A DNA stretch of 64,000 bases, taken from positions 18,560,239 through 18,624,238 of the forward strand of contig OX419345.1 of the NCBI GenBank assembly GCA_948470475.1. Reading direction: 5' to 3'. This stretch comes from Galaxea fascicularis. Its lineage: Eukaryota; Cnidaria; Anthozoa; Scleractinia; Euphylliidae. Made by a program: the position numbers and the translations under genes. Shown in pieces: positions 26,501 to 41,500 of the stretch (positions are counted from its first letter, which is position 1; the number at the start of each line of letters is the position of its first letter). The notes beneath the pieces were generated by a model. That model made no database searches and was not told where the DNA came from. It was given only the letters and a program-made list of their open reading frames with translations.

Positions 26501-29500
26501 TTTGAAGTAGGTGGGAATATACAAAAAATAGCCAGGGATTCGAGTTGCTGTAGTGAAGTCAACATGCTGGTTTTATATCAAAGTAGCCGGATATGTACCC
26601 CAAAATACGAGAGGAAAATCCCCGGCCCCCGGTCCTTAACGACAGCCCTGAATTCGATAACCAATACACTCAAAAGGAACTTAATAAAGGCGTGGGCATG
26701 AATGCTCTCTTGTTCCCGTAGCTTTACACACTGTTACAACATATTTAATTGAATTCAATATTTTGGTGATTCTGTAAATGGAGCCTTATGTTTCAACGAT
26801 CTGCTACAATGCCGCTGTTGGTCAATCAGTTATTTAAATAATTCCAACAAACCTGATAAAAGAAATAAAAACTGTTGCGGAGAGCTAAAAGATTATTAAA
26901 AATAGAGGACTTTGGTGCCTACCTTTTATAATTAATATGTACACATTATTGGCCCACAACCCTCCTTTTCCTCCCCGGCACCTCTTGGAAGGCCCATACT
27001 TATTATAGGTGATTTTAGCTCTTGGACCCATGAAGCACTCGCCGCCATTTTGCAATGCGAATATCCTGTAGCCTCGTTTTCGTGCCTGCCGCGCGCAGTC
27101 TCTGACAGCAAACTTCAAACCTCGCAAGTTAGCGACCATGCTCCCCGCGGCTCGTCTTGGCTTGTCTTTAAAACAGCCCAGGCTTCGAATAATGACATTG
27201 GACCATCCGCGAGCTGAGGGAAAAAGAAACGATTGTGGTGATACAAATGCATAATTCAATCTGAATATGAAGAGAAGCAATAACTTGGATAAATGCAAGG
27301 TATAGTGGAACTCCCAACATGTGATATGCAGCTGATTTTTCAGTGGAATCACAAACAAGAAGAAATACCTCCAATTTTATTAAGAACTAACCATTTCTAT
27401 TACTTCCTATCTAGTCTGTTACTGCCCAAGATTTATAACTTTACTTCCAGTTACAACGCGCGCAGAAAGTGGGTTCGTTAGCTTTTCGTTTCTCATCTGT
27501 GGGCGTGCCTGTAACCTTTCTGGTCTTGGGAGCATTGTACCAGCGACCTATTTTAACGTTGGTCTCTATAAACAATCAAGACTTTGTTCCGGAGGGAAAT
27601 ATGAAGTTAACCTGGACCACAATTTACAATTTTTGGACCTCTCTGATTTATGAGTGAAACCATTTCCCGAGTCTCAATTTCTCTTTAACTCAAAGAAAAT
27701 GATGACTGTCAAAGCTAAGTTTCAAGGGCCATTCGGGGAAAATCGACACCAAACTTCCCGTAGATGATCACCAACAATGTGCATAAACTATTTTAATTTA
27801 ATTTTTTTTCACGGTGGATCAAGCATTCGACCTACGTTTTCCAAACTTGTACACATCCATTGCCCATGATCCTCCGGTACCGTGCCTACACCTATTTGTT
27901 GGTCCGTAACGATTGTATGTTCGGGAAGCCAAACGGCCCGAATAACATTCTCCTCCGTTCTCCACTGCAAAAACCTTGTAACTGCGACTTAAGGCTGCCA
28001 TAGCACACGCTCTAAGCGGATTTTTGCGCCTACGGAAGACGCCCACCAAGGATTTAATAGCCCGTCTACTTCTGTCGTTGTAGCAGCCTTCCCAGTAGTA
28101 TGTAGCCTGGCCTGGACGCGGGGGTTTGGGCCGAGGTGGTGGTTTTGGCCTAACGCCTAGAACAAGAATGGAGACAAATTTAAGAAAAGTGGACAATTAC
28201 GGCAAATTGAAAGGTTCACTTGAGACTCATGGATGGTAAAATTGTCTCGCACAGAAAATATCGACAAATACAGGTTTAGGAGCGAAATGCTGATCTTTTG
28301 TAGGACGGAGACCGTAAAAAACGTTGCCCAAAATGCAAATTCTTAAATTCTGGGAGTAATAGATTCAAGACACAATATTTAACAAATTTTTGTAACGAAA
28401 ACAAATAATTTTGACCTACCAGTTGTACCACAGGCTTTCTTTTTTATCACCCTAACAACAGAGTTCAGATTTCTGAATCGTGCTGTGAAAACAAGTCGTC
28501 GATTGGATGCCATCTGTCTTAATTGACGTATGTTGTAACGCAATCCCAAACCCAGCGATATTACTTCTACACCTCCTTTACGCAAGTTACGCGCTGGACC
28601 GGACACGCTGTCGTAGGAGCGGCCATCTGTCATCACAACGCACACCTAAAAAATACAGGGATCTAAACTAAAAATAATTGAGGTAATGAAATATTTGAAA
28701 TAGAGATTGTGTCAGCAACTAGAAAATAATGGACGAAAGTACTGAAATAGGAAGGCGAAGAACAGTGAAGAACGAACGGAACAGATTTGCATAAAGCACG
28801 TAATTTGGGGTTACTTCTTATGTACCTAGTCCAGTGCACTAATAAACTGGCAAAGAATGAAAGATGGTGATGATGAAGATGATAATGATGATTATGTTGA
28901 CGTTAATAATAATAATAATAATAATAATGATGATGATAATGATGACGATGATGAGAATGATTACAACAATAACGACGACGACGACGCTGATAATGATGAT
29001 CTTGGTGGTGGTGGTGGCGGCAAAGGAGCAGAGACCAGTGCGGTGCCATGCTAAACAAAACCAAAACCGGGTATACTCACCTTTCGTCTCCTACTTCGAC
29101 GGAAAAGATAACGGTACGCGTATCTAAGGGCTCGCCCGGTCTTGGTACCCCCTTTAGGGTACTGTATGCGGCTCATTGCTCGAAGGACCTGATTTTTGTT
29201 GCCGTACCGATTGAACCCAAATATCTTGTAAGCTCGAGTGTTATATAGGACGGCGCCAACTCGTGTGTATCGGCGAGATATGATAAATGTATGGACCAGA
29301 TTCTTGATGAACTGGAGGCAGCGTTTGAAGTTGGATATGCCCACGCTTCCCGAACCATCAATGACAAAACCAAGGTCAAGTTTAGCTTTGCAGACTAGAA
29401 AAATCAAAGGGATTTAAGGGTAATTAGAAAAGTTTTTAGTTTCCAGCAAATGTGTTTTTACCTTTATTTATTGAAGGACGCGGAGAAATGACTTGGTGAT

Positions 29501-32500
29501 ATGAAAAGGATATAACTGACTCAGTCGCACGTCCACTTAATTGAAATGCACGTTGCACTAAGGAACACTATTCCAAGCCTTTGGAATTGTTCCTCAGTTA
29601 AATATAATAATTTTTCCGCAGAAAATGCTATTTAACATTTTAGGAAAACATCAAGGAAAGCCCACCCTTATCCAGTGAAACATGGTTAACTTGGTTAACG
29701 TCTGTGAAATACAGTTAAGTGTTCTTCTCACCTCTTCCACCAGGTCTTGGTCTCGGAACTGGAACAGGCATTGGCCCTACAATATCAAATAAAAAATACG
29801 GCGAGATTCTCCTTTTAGGAACCCCTTTATGGAAATGTGAAAGTCGCTTTTCAGTTCGTGGGGAAGTATTTAAATAATTTACATTTTTCTGCAAGGTATA
29901 AGATGTAATGTGCAAGGTGATATGAAATACAGAATTATCATTTATACCCAAAATACAAAAGAATATACAAAGCAACAGTGTTTCTTTAACAGCTAGTACC
30001 TTTCCTGAAGCACGTCTTCATTCGCCGCCGAATCATATTTGTAGTCAGCGCCGCGTTGTAAAACTGTAAACAGGCGATTCTTCCCCGGAAGTACCTCCGA
30101 TCACCTTGTCTTGCACCAACCCTGATCTCGTAATTTGTAGCCAACGATATCTTGCCAATCTTTCGACGTGCCACCCTTCTGCCGTTGATATACAGTTTGG
30201 CGACGCCTGTGTTTCTGTTGTACGACGTCCCTACGAATTGCCACGTTCGCGGCTTGACTCTGCGGTATGTCAGGGCGTACGTAAAACGTCGTCCAAGACG
30301 CTGTGTGTAGCGTACAAACAGCGTCCTAGGGTTGACCATCCAGAAGTGAACACCCCATCCATTGCGTTTGTAGTTTACGATTGGTCCTGCGTTTCCGTCG
30401 TGGTAAATCCAAGCTAAAATTGTCAGACAATTTCTTACATCCAGTCTTCCACTGTTAGGGATCTCAACGTAACTATGAGGTCTTCCACGGAAGTAGTATG
30501 AACCGTATGGTAGACCATCGGGACCCGGGCCATAAAACACCCGAGAGGGGCGTCCAGGGGGATTTCTATTCCGTATTTCGCTTCCTTGGTAGGTTTTACT
30601 GAATGGGAATATGGCGATGGCGGGCACGTCCTCTGTTGATAAAGAAAAGAGCAAAGAACAGTGAATAAGGAATCAAGGAAATTGAATACAGTCAACTCTC
30701 TCATAGCGACCACTTCTCGTAAGCGTCCACTTTCTCGTGCACCAAGGGTGGTCGCTTAAGAGAGAGTTGACTGTACGTTAAACACTGTGAAGCACCAATG
30801 AAGACGTAAATTTTAAAGTTTTAAATAAATCGTCTGCGCTGATATTATGGGAAGGTCAGACGTCTCGTGACTACTGTCCCTTCACCGACGATTTATTTAA
30901 AACTTTGAAATTTAAGGAATCAAGGAGTTCAGTAGACTTTTTTGCTGTCTCAACGGCGAGCCGAGCAGCGAAGATGGCTGAATCCTATACTTTTACATGT
31001 AAAGGTGAGACACGACAAGTCACAAGAAACAGAATACATAACGTCAAACTCATTGGTATTCACTCGCAGTTCGTGTCCCGCTTACTTAAGTTTTTAAGAT
31101 CTATGGAAAATAAAGTCAATAATAACTTACTTGGTTTAGTAGGTCTTTTGATAATACCTGAAAAGTAATTCATTGGGAAAATCGGGTGAGACAATTTTAA
31201 GTATTTCGAGAAAGGCAGAGTGCATTCCTAATATTCTGTATTTTGATCATTTGATCATGCTTATACGAGGACGAACATAAATTGTTTATTACCTTTGCAA
31301 GCCTTCTGCTTTATCGCTCTCACAAACGATCCCAAGTTTCTGAAGTCCGCCGTAAAAATATGTCTTCGATTACTTGCAATCTGAATGAGCTGCCGCATAC
31401 TGAAACGCTTCCCAACGCCCACAGCAAACACCTCCACGCCCATATTACGTAACGCCGCCGCTGGTTGTTTCACGACGTCGTAAGACTTGCCGTCAGTCAT
31501 CAATATTAGGACTTTTCGACGATTACCTCTTGCGAATAGGTACCTTCGGGAATACGAAAGTGCCTGGCCGGTTTTCGTTCCTCCGCTCGGGTACTTGATC
31601 TTGTTAATAGCCCGCAATACACCATGGAGGCTTTTGTATTGGCCAAACGAAAACAGTGGGATAAGACGGTGTGAATAGAGCAGGATCCCCACCCTGGCAC
31701 TTCGTGAAGATATTTCAAATGAACTGACCAAGTTCTTAATGAAATTCAAACACCTGATGAAGTTCGCACGGCCAACACTTCCGGACCCGTCGACAATGAA
31801 GCCCAGGTCTACATGAGTCTTGCAGACTGGAAGGAAAAAAAGAAGCCAAGGTATCACTCCTCGTTCAAACGACTTTCAGGAATTCCATTTTAATCAAAAA
31901 TTCAATTTGTACAACAAAGGAGGAGAAATCTTATCATGTACGTTTTGGCGCAGAGTAAGTAAGCAAGAGAGCTACCATTTAGATTAACGTTCTCGACATT
32001 TCTAAGGAAGGAAACCAGTCAAAGAAGGACATTAGCGGAGGCAAAGAAGCTATGGAATGGTGCTATTGCGGTATGCCGACATATCACGAATAAGAAACGA
32101 GCATTTTTGAAACAGAGACGCAACTGACTGAAAAGCAAGGATTTGACTCACTTGGTAGAGCGGGACGAGGTCGAGGTCTGGGACGAGGCAGAGGTCTAGG
32201 GATGGGCCCTGAAATAAAAAGTACAAAAGTTTGGTTAATTTACAGCTGAGCGTCAAGATTGTTATCATCTATCTATGTTTCGGTAAGTTCCTTGGTCTTA
32301 TTCAGAACATGGCGTTGCAAAACGCTCATGAATCTCGTTTGTCTTGCGTGCAGTAATGTTCCTGAGAAGGACATGAGGTATTAAAAGTAACCTGTGTTAC
32401 CCTCGATCCCTTTTAAGTTTCCTTCTGTGTTCGAATTCTCTGATCCACACTTTGAACCACACTCCTACCCAATACGTTTTCCATCGAGATTTGTGAATAA

Positions 32501-35500
32501 CTGAAATCTTCAAGGAAATTATCATCAACGGAACATAAAAGCTCAACTCTTGCTTCCCTACAGAAAGAATCATTTACTTGGAATAGAAGGTGGGTCGAAA
32601 AAACGACAAAAAGGTTGATACCGAGTTTAAAATTTCACCACAGCATAAACTACCCTGTGAACCGTCCTTTCAACTTACGTCTTGTAATAATAATATACAC
32701 ATCATTAGCCCAAGGTCCCCCCTTTCCATTCCTGCATCTATTTGATCGGCCGTATCTGCCGAAGGTGCGGTGCGCGGTGGGACCTGAGAAACACTCTCCA
32801 CCATTCTGTACACCGAATACTCGGTAGCCTCTTCTTGAAGCCAACAAGAAACAGCGCATGACGGAATCTCTTCTTCCTCGGAAAACGCCGAGCACTCTTC
32901 CCATGGCTCGGCGAGCCTTGTCCCTAAAGCATCCTCTTGACTTGTACAGTCTACCAGTTGGAAGTGGCGGTGGACGTGGTTTTGGCAGTCCTGGAGGCAG
33001 TCATTGAACAAAATATAAAGTGTTACTTCTTCAACAACACTTTAATCCCTTTTTGAGCAACAGCTATAAGTACATATGTTACAAGTATACGATAAGATTA
33101 GGGTACTGGCAACCTGAAATATAAAAAAAATGACAGCTTTCCAGTTGTCTCTATAATACTCCAATTTTCGGCATTTTCATGCGTTATGTGGCCCGATTAA
33201 TAGCTATTTTCCAGGTAAGAGGAATTGCTCATGATAAGGGAGCACAAATTGGAATTTACGCCTAAAATCCTTGAGGAAGTTCCACTCTCACGTCAACGAA
33301 ATTAGCAATTCTCAATAGTTGTGACAGCCTTAAGAGGTAGATACGTTACATACCAGGAACAAAACATCTCTTTGCTCTCGCTGCTATCTGTCTGGCACTT
33401 AAGGCGACGTTGTATACTTGAAGACACGAAATCCTTCCACGGAAATATCGCCCGTCGCCAACTCGCACTCCCATTCGCGCTGGATAATTTGTTGCCAATC
33501 GTATTCTTCCGATGTGTCTCCTAGCAACCCGTCGACCACTGACGAATAGCTTTGCTATTCCTGTTGACTGGTCGTAAGTCGCGCCTACATATTGCCAGCG
33601 GCTTCGTTTGACTGTCTTGCTGACCAAAGCAGGCGTAAAGTCACGATTTCCGCGCTTCGTGAACCGAACAAACAGAGTGCGAGGACCAACCATCCAGAGA
33701 TGAACACCCCAAGCCTTAGGATGGTAATTGAATATAGGACCAGTTCGACCTTGATGATATATCCATGCTAGAATGGTAATTGAGTTTCTAGTATCAAGTC
33801 TGCCGTTATTAGGATAGTGGATGAAGCTGTTTCTTCGTCCCAGAAACTCGTAACTCGTTCCACGACGTCCGTCGGGGCCTGGTGCTGGTCGAACATTAGA
33901 CATGATGCCAGGCACGTTCCTGCTGAAGCTGATATCACGTGACTTGGTGCGAACGTTCAATGGGTATACAGCCACAGCTCGAAGTGTTCCTAAAAAGAAT
34001 AAGTGAACGACGAATTAACGTTGATAGAAAATGCTAAGCGAGTAATAACATCAACCGTATGTGTGCGAACCAATCCCTATAGAGTCAACTGAAAATGCAT
34101 GGTGACCATGTTTTGGAAAATAACAACAGAAGCCAATAAGAAAGATTTTGTTGACGGAATACCAACATGGCTGCAGTGACGTCAGGTGCATACCGTCAAT
34201 ATTTTATTGCTCACATACACCTGAAAAAAATGCTGTCGAGTAATACGGACTACGGGGATCATTTGAATTCTTAACACGTTCGTATTCTTATGTACACTTA
34301 AATTTACAACGATCTTCGATTTTCGATGTCCTTTACGTTCGTGTTTCCTTTGCGCGGCAGCGGGTCAACTGAGTACATATCAAAAGTTGCGTTGAGTTAA
34401 CAACTAATAACAACGGCGGATTAAATTAAGCGAGAAGAATGTATCATACCTGACGGTCTGTGTGGCGACGGTGGCTTTCGGCGTCCTTAAAAAATCACAT
34501 TAGGAAAAACGCTTCAAGTTAATTTTGTTATAAAAAAGACACTGCTGTAATGAAAACAAAAAAAGGATGACTTCAAACGTACATAAGCAGGCGCAAAAGA
34601 GGACTGGATAATAGATACGTCAGCATAGACAATTTGTTGATTGGAGACATTTTTGTATTTATACTCTATTATGGATACAGTTATTTCTTTGAAGACATGG
34701 CAAGGAAGAGCTCAAAATTTCGAGCAAGGGTTTATTTTGTTTAGATAACTGGCTCAAAACAAATAAACAAACAACAGACCACGCTAGCGCAATGGACCCC
34801 TCCGTGCAAAGAAGCTCTGTTGTTAGGACATCCGAACAGTGTGCTGGAAGGAATCCGGTCCGGTATTTGATTGCAGTTCTATCATAATTATTAACAATCT
34901 GAATACAATTTACAAACAATACTAGGAATTCAAGCCCTCCGAGCAGCATCCTAACCTTTACAGGCTTTCTTCTTGATAGCTTTGATGATTGAGTTGAGGT
35001 TTCGGAAATCGACTGTAAACACGTGACCACGGTCAGTGGCCATCTGGTTCAGCTGCGCCACACTGTAGCCTCGACCAACGCCGACAGCGAAAATCTCAGC
35101 ATTCGCTCGCTTTATCGCCCTCGCTGGTTTGAGCACAGAATCTTGGGAACGCCCGTCAGTCAACACAAGAAGGGCCCTCCTTCGCTTGGTTCTACCGCGG
35201 AACAGCCATCTCTGCACATCCCAAAGAGCTTTTCCTGTTTTGGTTCCACCGTAAGGGTATTTTATCCGGCCCACTGCTCTAAGTACCTGGTATTGGTTTG
35301 TGTAGCGAGTGAATTGGAATATTCGCCGAGGAGAAGCCGAGTATACCTCCACAGCGACGCGAGTGAAACGTGGAGAGATCGTGAATCCCCGGATGACGTT
35401 CTGAATGAATGACAGGCAGCGGCGGAAGTTTGTTTTACCAACGCTTCCAGAGCCATCGATCAGGAATGCAAGATCGAGTGTCGCTCTACACACTGAAAAT

Positions 35501-38500
35501 GAAACGCAATTGCGTTTTAATTTGCTAGTGAGGGTCTTCGCTTTGAATGTGTAAGTATTTACTCAACTCAGGAAATACTAAAAATAAAAGATACATTTTT
35601 CTGATGTGGCATTTTTTGTCTTGATAATAATTTTTATTTACAAATTTGTTTTCGATACAAAAAAAGTGACCTTGAAGAGGAGTAATTTGTTTACGTCACT
35701 CTGGCATTGTCTTACCTTAAAATGTAAGGAAAAATAATCAGAAGAAATATAAGTACTATTCGATTTCCGAACCTAAAGCCTTTCCTCGTAGTGCCACAAC
35801 AAATTCCTATTCTTACCTCGTCCGGGTTTAGGTCTAGGCCTGGGCACCGGCCTTGGCAATGGTCTCGGTCGTGGCCTGGGTATTGGTCGTGGTCTTATTG
35901 GAGGCCCGGGTCGAGGACGCGTAGGCTCTAGGAAATTAACGTGGTTTCACAAACGATTATGATCATTTGAGAATGCATCCTGAAAGGCCTTACAACAAAG
36001 GAGGACGAATAGGCTTTTTGAATCCAAGTTTAAACAAAGACTACGTCAACGCCAACGAAAACGTGATTTTCAAATTTTATCACTGGAATTATCGCTAATT
36101 AATGGATATGCCAGTGCTTGGAATTGTAAAACCTGAACAAACCATCCAGGAACTAAATTGGTATTAGCAAAGTTAAACAAAAGAAAGAGAATGACATTGT
36201 CTCCGTTGCGTATTTACGTGCTCTAAAACACTTGAATTCGGTCACTTAACGAAAAGTGACGAATCTTCAAACGCACATACAATGGAATTTTGCACATTAA
36301 ATCTCTTGTTTTGTGACGTTGCCTTTGCCGTAGTAATTGCTTACGTACGGCTGATCTCAGGGGTTACGGTTTATCAACTGCGTCCTAAGATAGCAAACAG
36401 GGTTAACGAACTACTGATCAGTCTGGCTAAGGCCCTTGCGGAGAGCATTTAGCCATGAAAACGAGGCAGAAAAAAAAAACTTGATCTCACTTACTTCTAA
36501 AGCATCTCTGTTTCTTCGAATTGATTTGCCACCGAGACAAGGCACCATTGTAAACCTGCAAACAAGATATTCGTCCTTTCAAATACCTCTTGTCACCAAT
36601 ACGAGCTCCCATTCGCACGGGGAAGTTGGTCGCCAATCTAATTCTTCCAATACGTCGTTGTGCTACAAACCTCGAGTTTACAAACAATTTTGCCACGCCA
36701 GTCCTGAAGCTGTAAGTTGTTCCAACAAACTGCCATTTCCGCGGTGAAACTGATCTGCTTACAACAGCGCTGGTGAAGCGGCGTCCTCTCCGACGCGTAA
36801 ACCTAACGAACAACGTTGTCGGCGTAATCATCCAGAAATGCACACCCCAGCCGTTTGGCATGTAGTTAAAGATGGGACCGGCGTTCCCTTCGTGATAGAT
36901 CCAAGCCAAGAGGGTAATAGAGTGTTTGGTGTCCAAGCCACCGCTATTGGGAAAGAGGATGTAGCTGTTTCTTCGTCCGTAGAACTGGTACGCACCATCA
37001 CGTGTACCGTCTGGACCTCGGATGGGACGGACGTTGCGAAGAATTCCGCCAGCATTTCGGCGGAGACTGATGTCTTTGCCCTTTGTAGCACCGTTAAGTG
37101 GGAAAATAGCTACAGCTTGAGTTTTCACTATGGACATTAAAAGAAGTAGTCAGGAAGGAGGTCATAGATCTATTACAGGCCCCATTTGTTGTTGAGTGTT
37201 ACGTTGCCTGAGTCAAAGTTCCTCCGAAAAATAGTCAAAAGTTTCCCAAAAGTTGCCAAAAAATGGGAAAAGATGCTACCAGAATTTAAAAAGTTGCTTG
37301 CCAAAGGGAGCTGATTCATACAGCATACCATCTAAAAACAACACACAGAATTGTTTGATGTCAACTGCTTTCATCATCTCTTTCCACGCTGTAATTCCTA
37401 CGGGTTGCACGGTAGCATTAGCGTAGCAGTAATTTCTTCCATAGGCGGAAAGTCGGTATAGTATATTAGTTACGGATTAGTAACTGGGGACCGTGACTGA
37501 AAACAACTACAAGAACGAAAACACAATACCTAAAATAACCATAACAAACTAACCTTTTGGCCTGTAGGGTGGTCGTACTGGTCTGACTGGCCTTGGTCTG
37601 GGTCTTACACGGCCTGAAACAAACAGTGACAATAGCAAAATTACAGTTAATATAAACGAAACATTAACGAGGACTAAGGTTGCAAAAAAGTTACTCCGAC
37701 GCATTTTGTCTAATGTTCGTTTCTGCCAAAAGAAGAAGAAAAACGACTCAGTGAAACGATATTGCACTGCTGTTCAATGGAATGTAAACTCACTTCTCAG
37801 TTGCACGCACGTGAGTTGCATGGCGAAGACACACATAACGATACACTTTCCAACAAAATAGTAACACAAAAGGAACAATAACGAATCAACCATGGTCTGA
37901 CGTCCCGGACATATTACCTGGTCTGAAGCACCTCTTCTGTCGGACAAGGATCTGATTCCTATTCAGCGCCTGATTATAAACCTGCATACATGAGATTCGT
38001 CCTTTGAAGTATCGACGGTCCCCAATACGAGCTCCCATTCGTACCGGGTAGTTGGTCGCCAGTCTAAACCGTCCAATACGTTTGCTTGCCACAAACTTCG
38101 AGTTCAGAAACAAACGCGCCACGCCGGTCCTGTAACTGTACGTTGCACCAACAAACTGCCACTTTCGCGGAAGCACACTTCGAGAGTAAACAGCAGCGGT
38201 AAAGCGTCTTCTCTTCCTACGCGTAAACCGCGCAAATAGCGTTCTAGGACTGACCATCCATAAATGCACGCCCCAACCATTCGGCATGTAGTTGAAGATG
38301 GGTCCCGCTCGACCAGTGTGATAGATCCATGCTAGCAAAGTTATTGATTGCCTTGTGTCGATTTTTCCTCGGTTGGGAAACTGGATATAGCTGCTGCTGC
38401 GACCATAGAACTCAATGGAGCCACCATTAGAATTGTCGGGACCTGGAGCATATCTGACTCGACCCAAAATTCCATGGGGATTCCGGGAAAAGCTGATATC

Positions 38501-41500
38501 CTTTGCTTGAGTGTTACGGTTCAGTGGGTAGACAGCCATAGCTCGCCTTATCACTAAACGTAAATTTTTCATAAAATACACAGTCAAATCGAAAGAGATA
38601 CGATGCAAGAAATGTTGCAAACGAACGCTTGATGATCACTGAATGAAGGCTTCAACATCCAATTAGTAAATTAGTATTGGTGACCGTTCATTTGTTATGG
38701 GGTGGGAGGATGGGGCTGCTGGTGGGATTTAAAGGAGTGTCATTTGCAAATTGTGTGACCCCCCCATCCCAACTTACCTGTTTTAGTCACATAACGCCCC
38801 TAAAAAAGAATTTTTTTTTGGGGGGGGGGGTGACCCTCTCCTCCAAAATAAGTTACACCAACTACTTTCTCACATTGTTATCTCAGAATTTCGTTGGACC
38901 TCTCTTTTTGTTCGATTGTTTACGGGCAGCCCTCCCCCCCTCAAAAGCCAGTTTTTGGGTGCTTCCCTTACCCCCCAAACAAAACAGCACCAAGAAAAAA
39001 ATAACAAGCTAATAGCCTTTCTCTTTCGTAAACTACCGCCATTTTTTGAGTCAAATTAGGCGCATAAAGTTGTGCTTGTAGAAGCTTGATATTGGACCGA
39101 TCACTACTGGAAGGATATGCTTGACACCCACGTGATTCGGCTGATGAAATCATAATTACAGGTTTTATCTACCTTTTATTATAAGACGAACAAACAAACA
39201 AAAAAAAAAACGTTTGTTTTATTTCGCATTCTATTAACGTATGTCATGTTTATAAGGTGACTATTTTAAAGTTAACGCTACATACGTAGATACGTAGGTT
39301 ACCCTGTGTAGGTCTGTTGACTCACCTACTGGTTTGGATGGCCGCACTGGCCTGGGAGGTCGGGCTTTACCAGCTTATTAAGGGAGAGAAAGAGAAAAAA
39401 TAGCATGTTGTCAGGGATTACTACAATGCGTATAACTTATCACAGCACAGCAATGTGATACTGTGATCCCCCTTGACAAGCCAAGGCACTTTTCGAGGCA
39501 AACAACGGCAAATATGTTTAAATAAAAAAAATAATTTATCACATATTCTATTTGAAGAAATAAATAGTAGAAAAGGGCAGTAGAGTCTAAGGACGCCGTA
39601 TTTCTCTGAGAAAAGAGAAAAGTAACATCTTTGTAATCGACACAAAGACTAAAAAAGAAGGAAGCAAATTAGTAAGCAAGCAAACAAGCATGCGAACAAA
39701 CAAATAAACAAACGAACGAAAAAGCAAACAAAAAAACAACAACAACAACAAAAAAGCGTCCATCAGATGTTTACTGTAGTCGATGAAACAGATGAACTGA
39801 AAACACAAAATATACGCAGAAAAGATTTGTCTCGATGACATGTTCGCCCTCCCTCACAATATATATAGACTCCTCTTACCTTTGCAGGCTTTTCGTTTAA
39901 TCAGCCTGACAACAGAACCCAAGTTTTTGAAGTCTGCAGTAAACACATCTCTTCTGCTGGATGACATCTGCAGCAGTTGCCTCATGCTGTACCTCTTCCC
40001 AACTCCCAATGAAAGTATTTTAATGCCTCGTCCCCGAAGGGCTTGTGCTGGTCGTATCACATTGTCGTAAGATCGCCCATCAGTCATAACAGTGAGCAGC
40101 TTGGTTTTTCTTCTACTATAACGTAGAACATTTTGGTAAGTGAACGAGAGTGCGTTTCCTGTTTTGGTGCCTCCTCCTGTGTACCGTATGCGGCCGATAG
40201 CTCTTAACAGGGAGCGTCGATTGGTGTAACGATTGAAGCCGAAAATTTTGGCTGCCCGAGACGAATATACGACGACAGCAAATCGGGTATAACTTCTCGA
40301 TATGGTGAACACACGCGCCATATTTTGGACAAAAGCCAAACAGCGACGGAAGTTCTGAAGTCCGACACTACCAGAAGCATCAAGGACGAAAGCAAGATCG
40401 ATCCTGCCACGACATACTACAAGATACATAGAAAAAAAACATAAAAACACGTTTCAGAACGTGGGACGCCCTTAGCCCTCTTCTGTGGCCTGCCAACGCT
40501 GAAGAACTACCTTCGCCCTTCCTCGGCATTTTAGTGACAAGGTGACCACAAGGCTTCTTGAGGGAAAAGAATAAATCAAAGAGTTATATTTGGTGCCCTG
40601 GGCAGAACTAGGTAAAAGGCACTAGGAAAAAGGAATCAAGCACAATGAAAGGTAACGTTTATTATTGTTAAAAAACGAGGAAGAACTTCAAAAAAGTGAA
40701 CGAAACTTCTAAAATATACCACTTGGTACACGGCAAATAACAAACGGGAAATACCTTTTCCACCTGGGTATGGTCGAATAGGTGGCCTAGGTCTTGGAGC
40801 TGGTCTCGGTCGGGGTCTGGGCCTTGGTCTTGGTCTCGGTCGAGGAACTATTAGTAAACAAACGAAGCAAAGGTGAGAGTCGTTCGCAAACCATTACGAA
40901 CAAGCCTCGTCCAACTCCATCCATATTTATGCTTTATTTCGATGTTTTAAAAGGTACTTCCCAAAGTAATCCATACCTCTTTTGAAGCACCTCGTTCGAC
41001 GGGCGATGATCTGTCCGGCAGTCAAGGCTTTCTTGTAGACCTGCATACACGAGATACTACCACGGAAATACCTTCCGTCCCCTATCTTAGCACCCATTCT
41101 CGCTGGGTAGTTGGTGGCTAGTCTGAATCGCCCGATTCGCTTGGAAACAACGAATCTGTTTCTTACAAACAATCTGGCAATACCACTCCGGTAATCATAA
41201 GTTGCACCAACATACTCCCAAGCTCCAAAGCGCACTGTGCGACTGGAAACCGCATGCGTGAAGCGGCGTCCCCTCCGACGGGTAAACCGTGCAAACAGCG
41301 TTCTGGGAGACACCATCCAGAAGTGCACGCCCCAGCCGTTCGGCATGTAGTTAAATATTGGGCCGGCGCGTCCCTGGTGATTAATCCAAGCCAGTAGAGT
41401 GATTGATAACCTGGTGTCCAGCCTACCACGATTAGGGAACTGAATATAGCTATTAGAGCGACCGTAAAATGTCGTTGCTGTTCCTCGAACGCCGTCGGGA

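Noticed and set aside
28857..29127. Asp/Asn-rich and Met/Ile-rich plus-strand frames
   Set aside because: They are translations of a GAT/AAT microsatellite inside an intron.
36838..37140. Long plus-strand frames opposite LamG exons (also near 23364-23729, 47154-47714 and 59510-59926)
   Set aside because: They are shadows of conserved LamG coding exons, recur at the same position in several copies, and have no matching splice or start signals.
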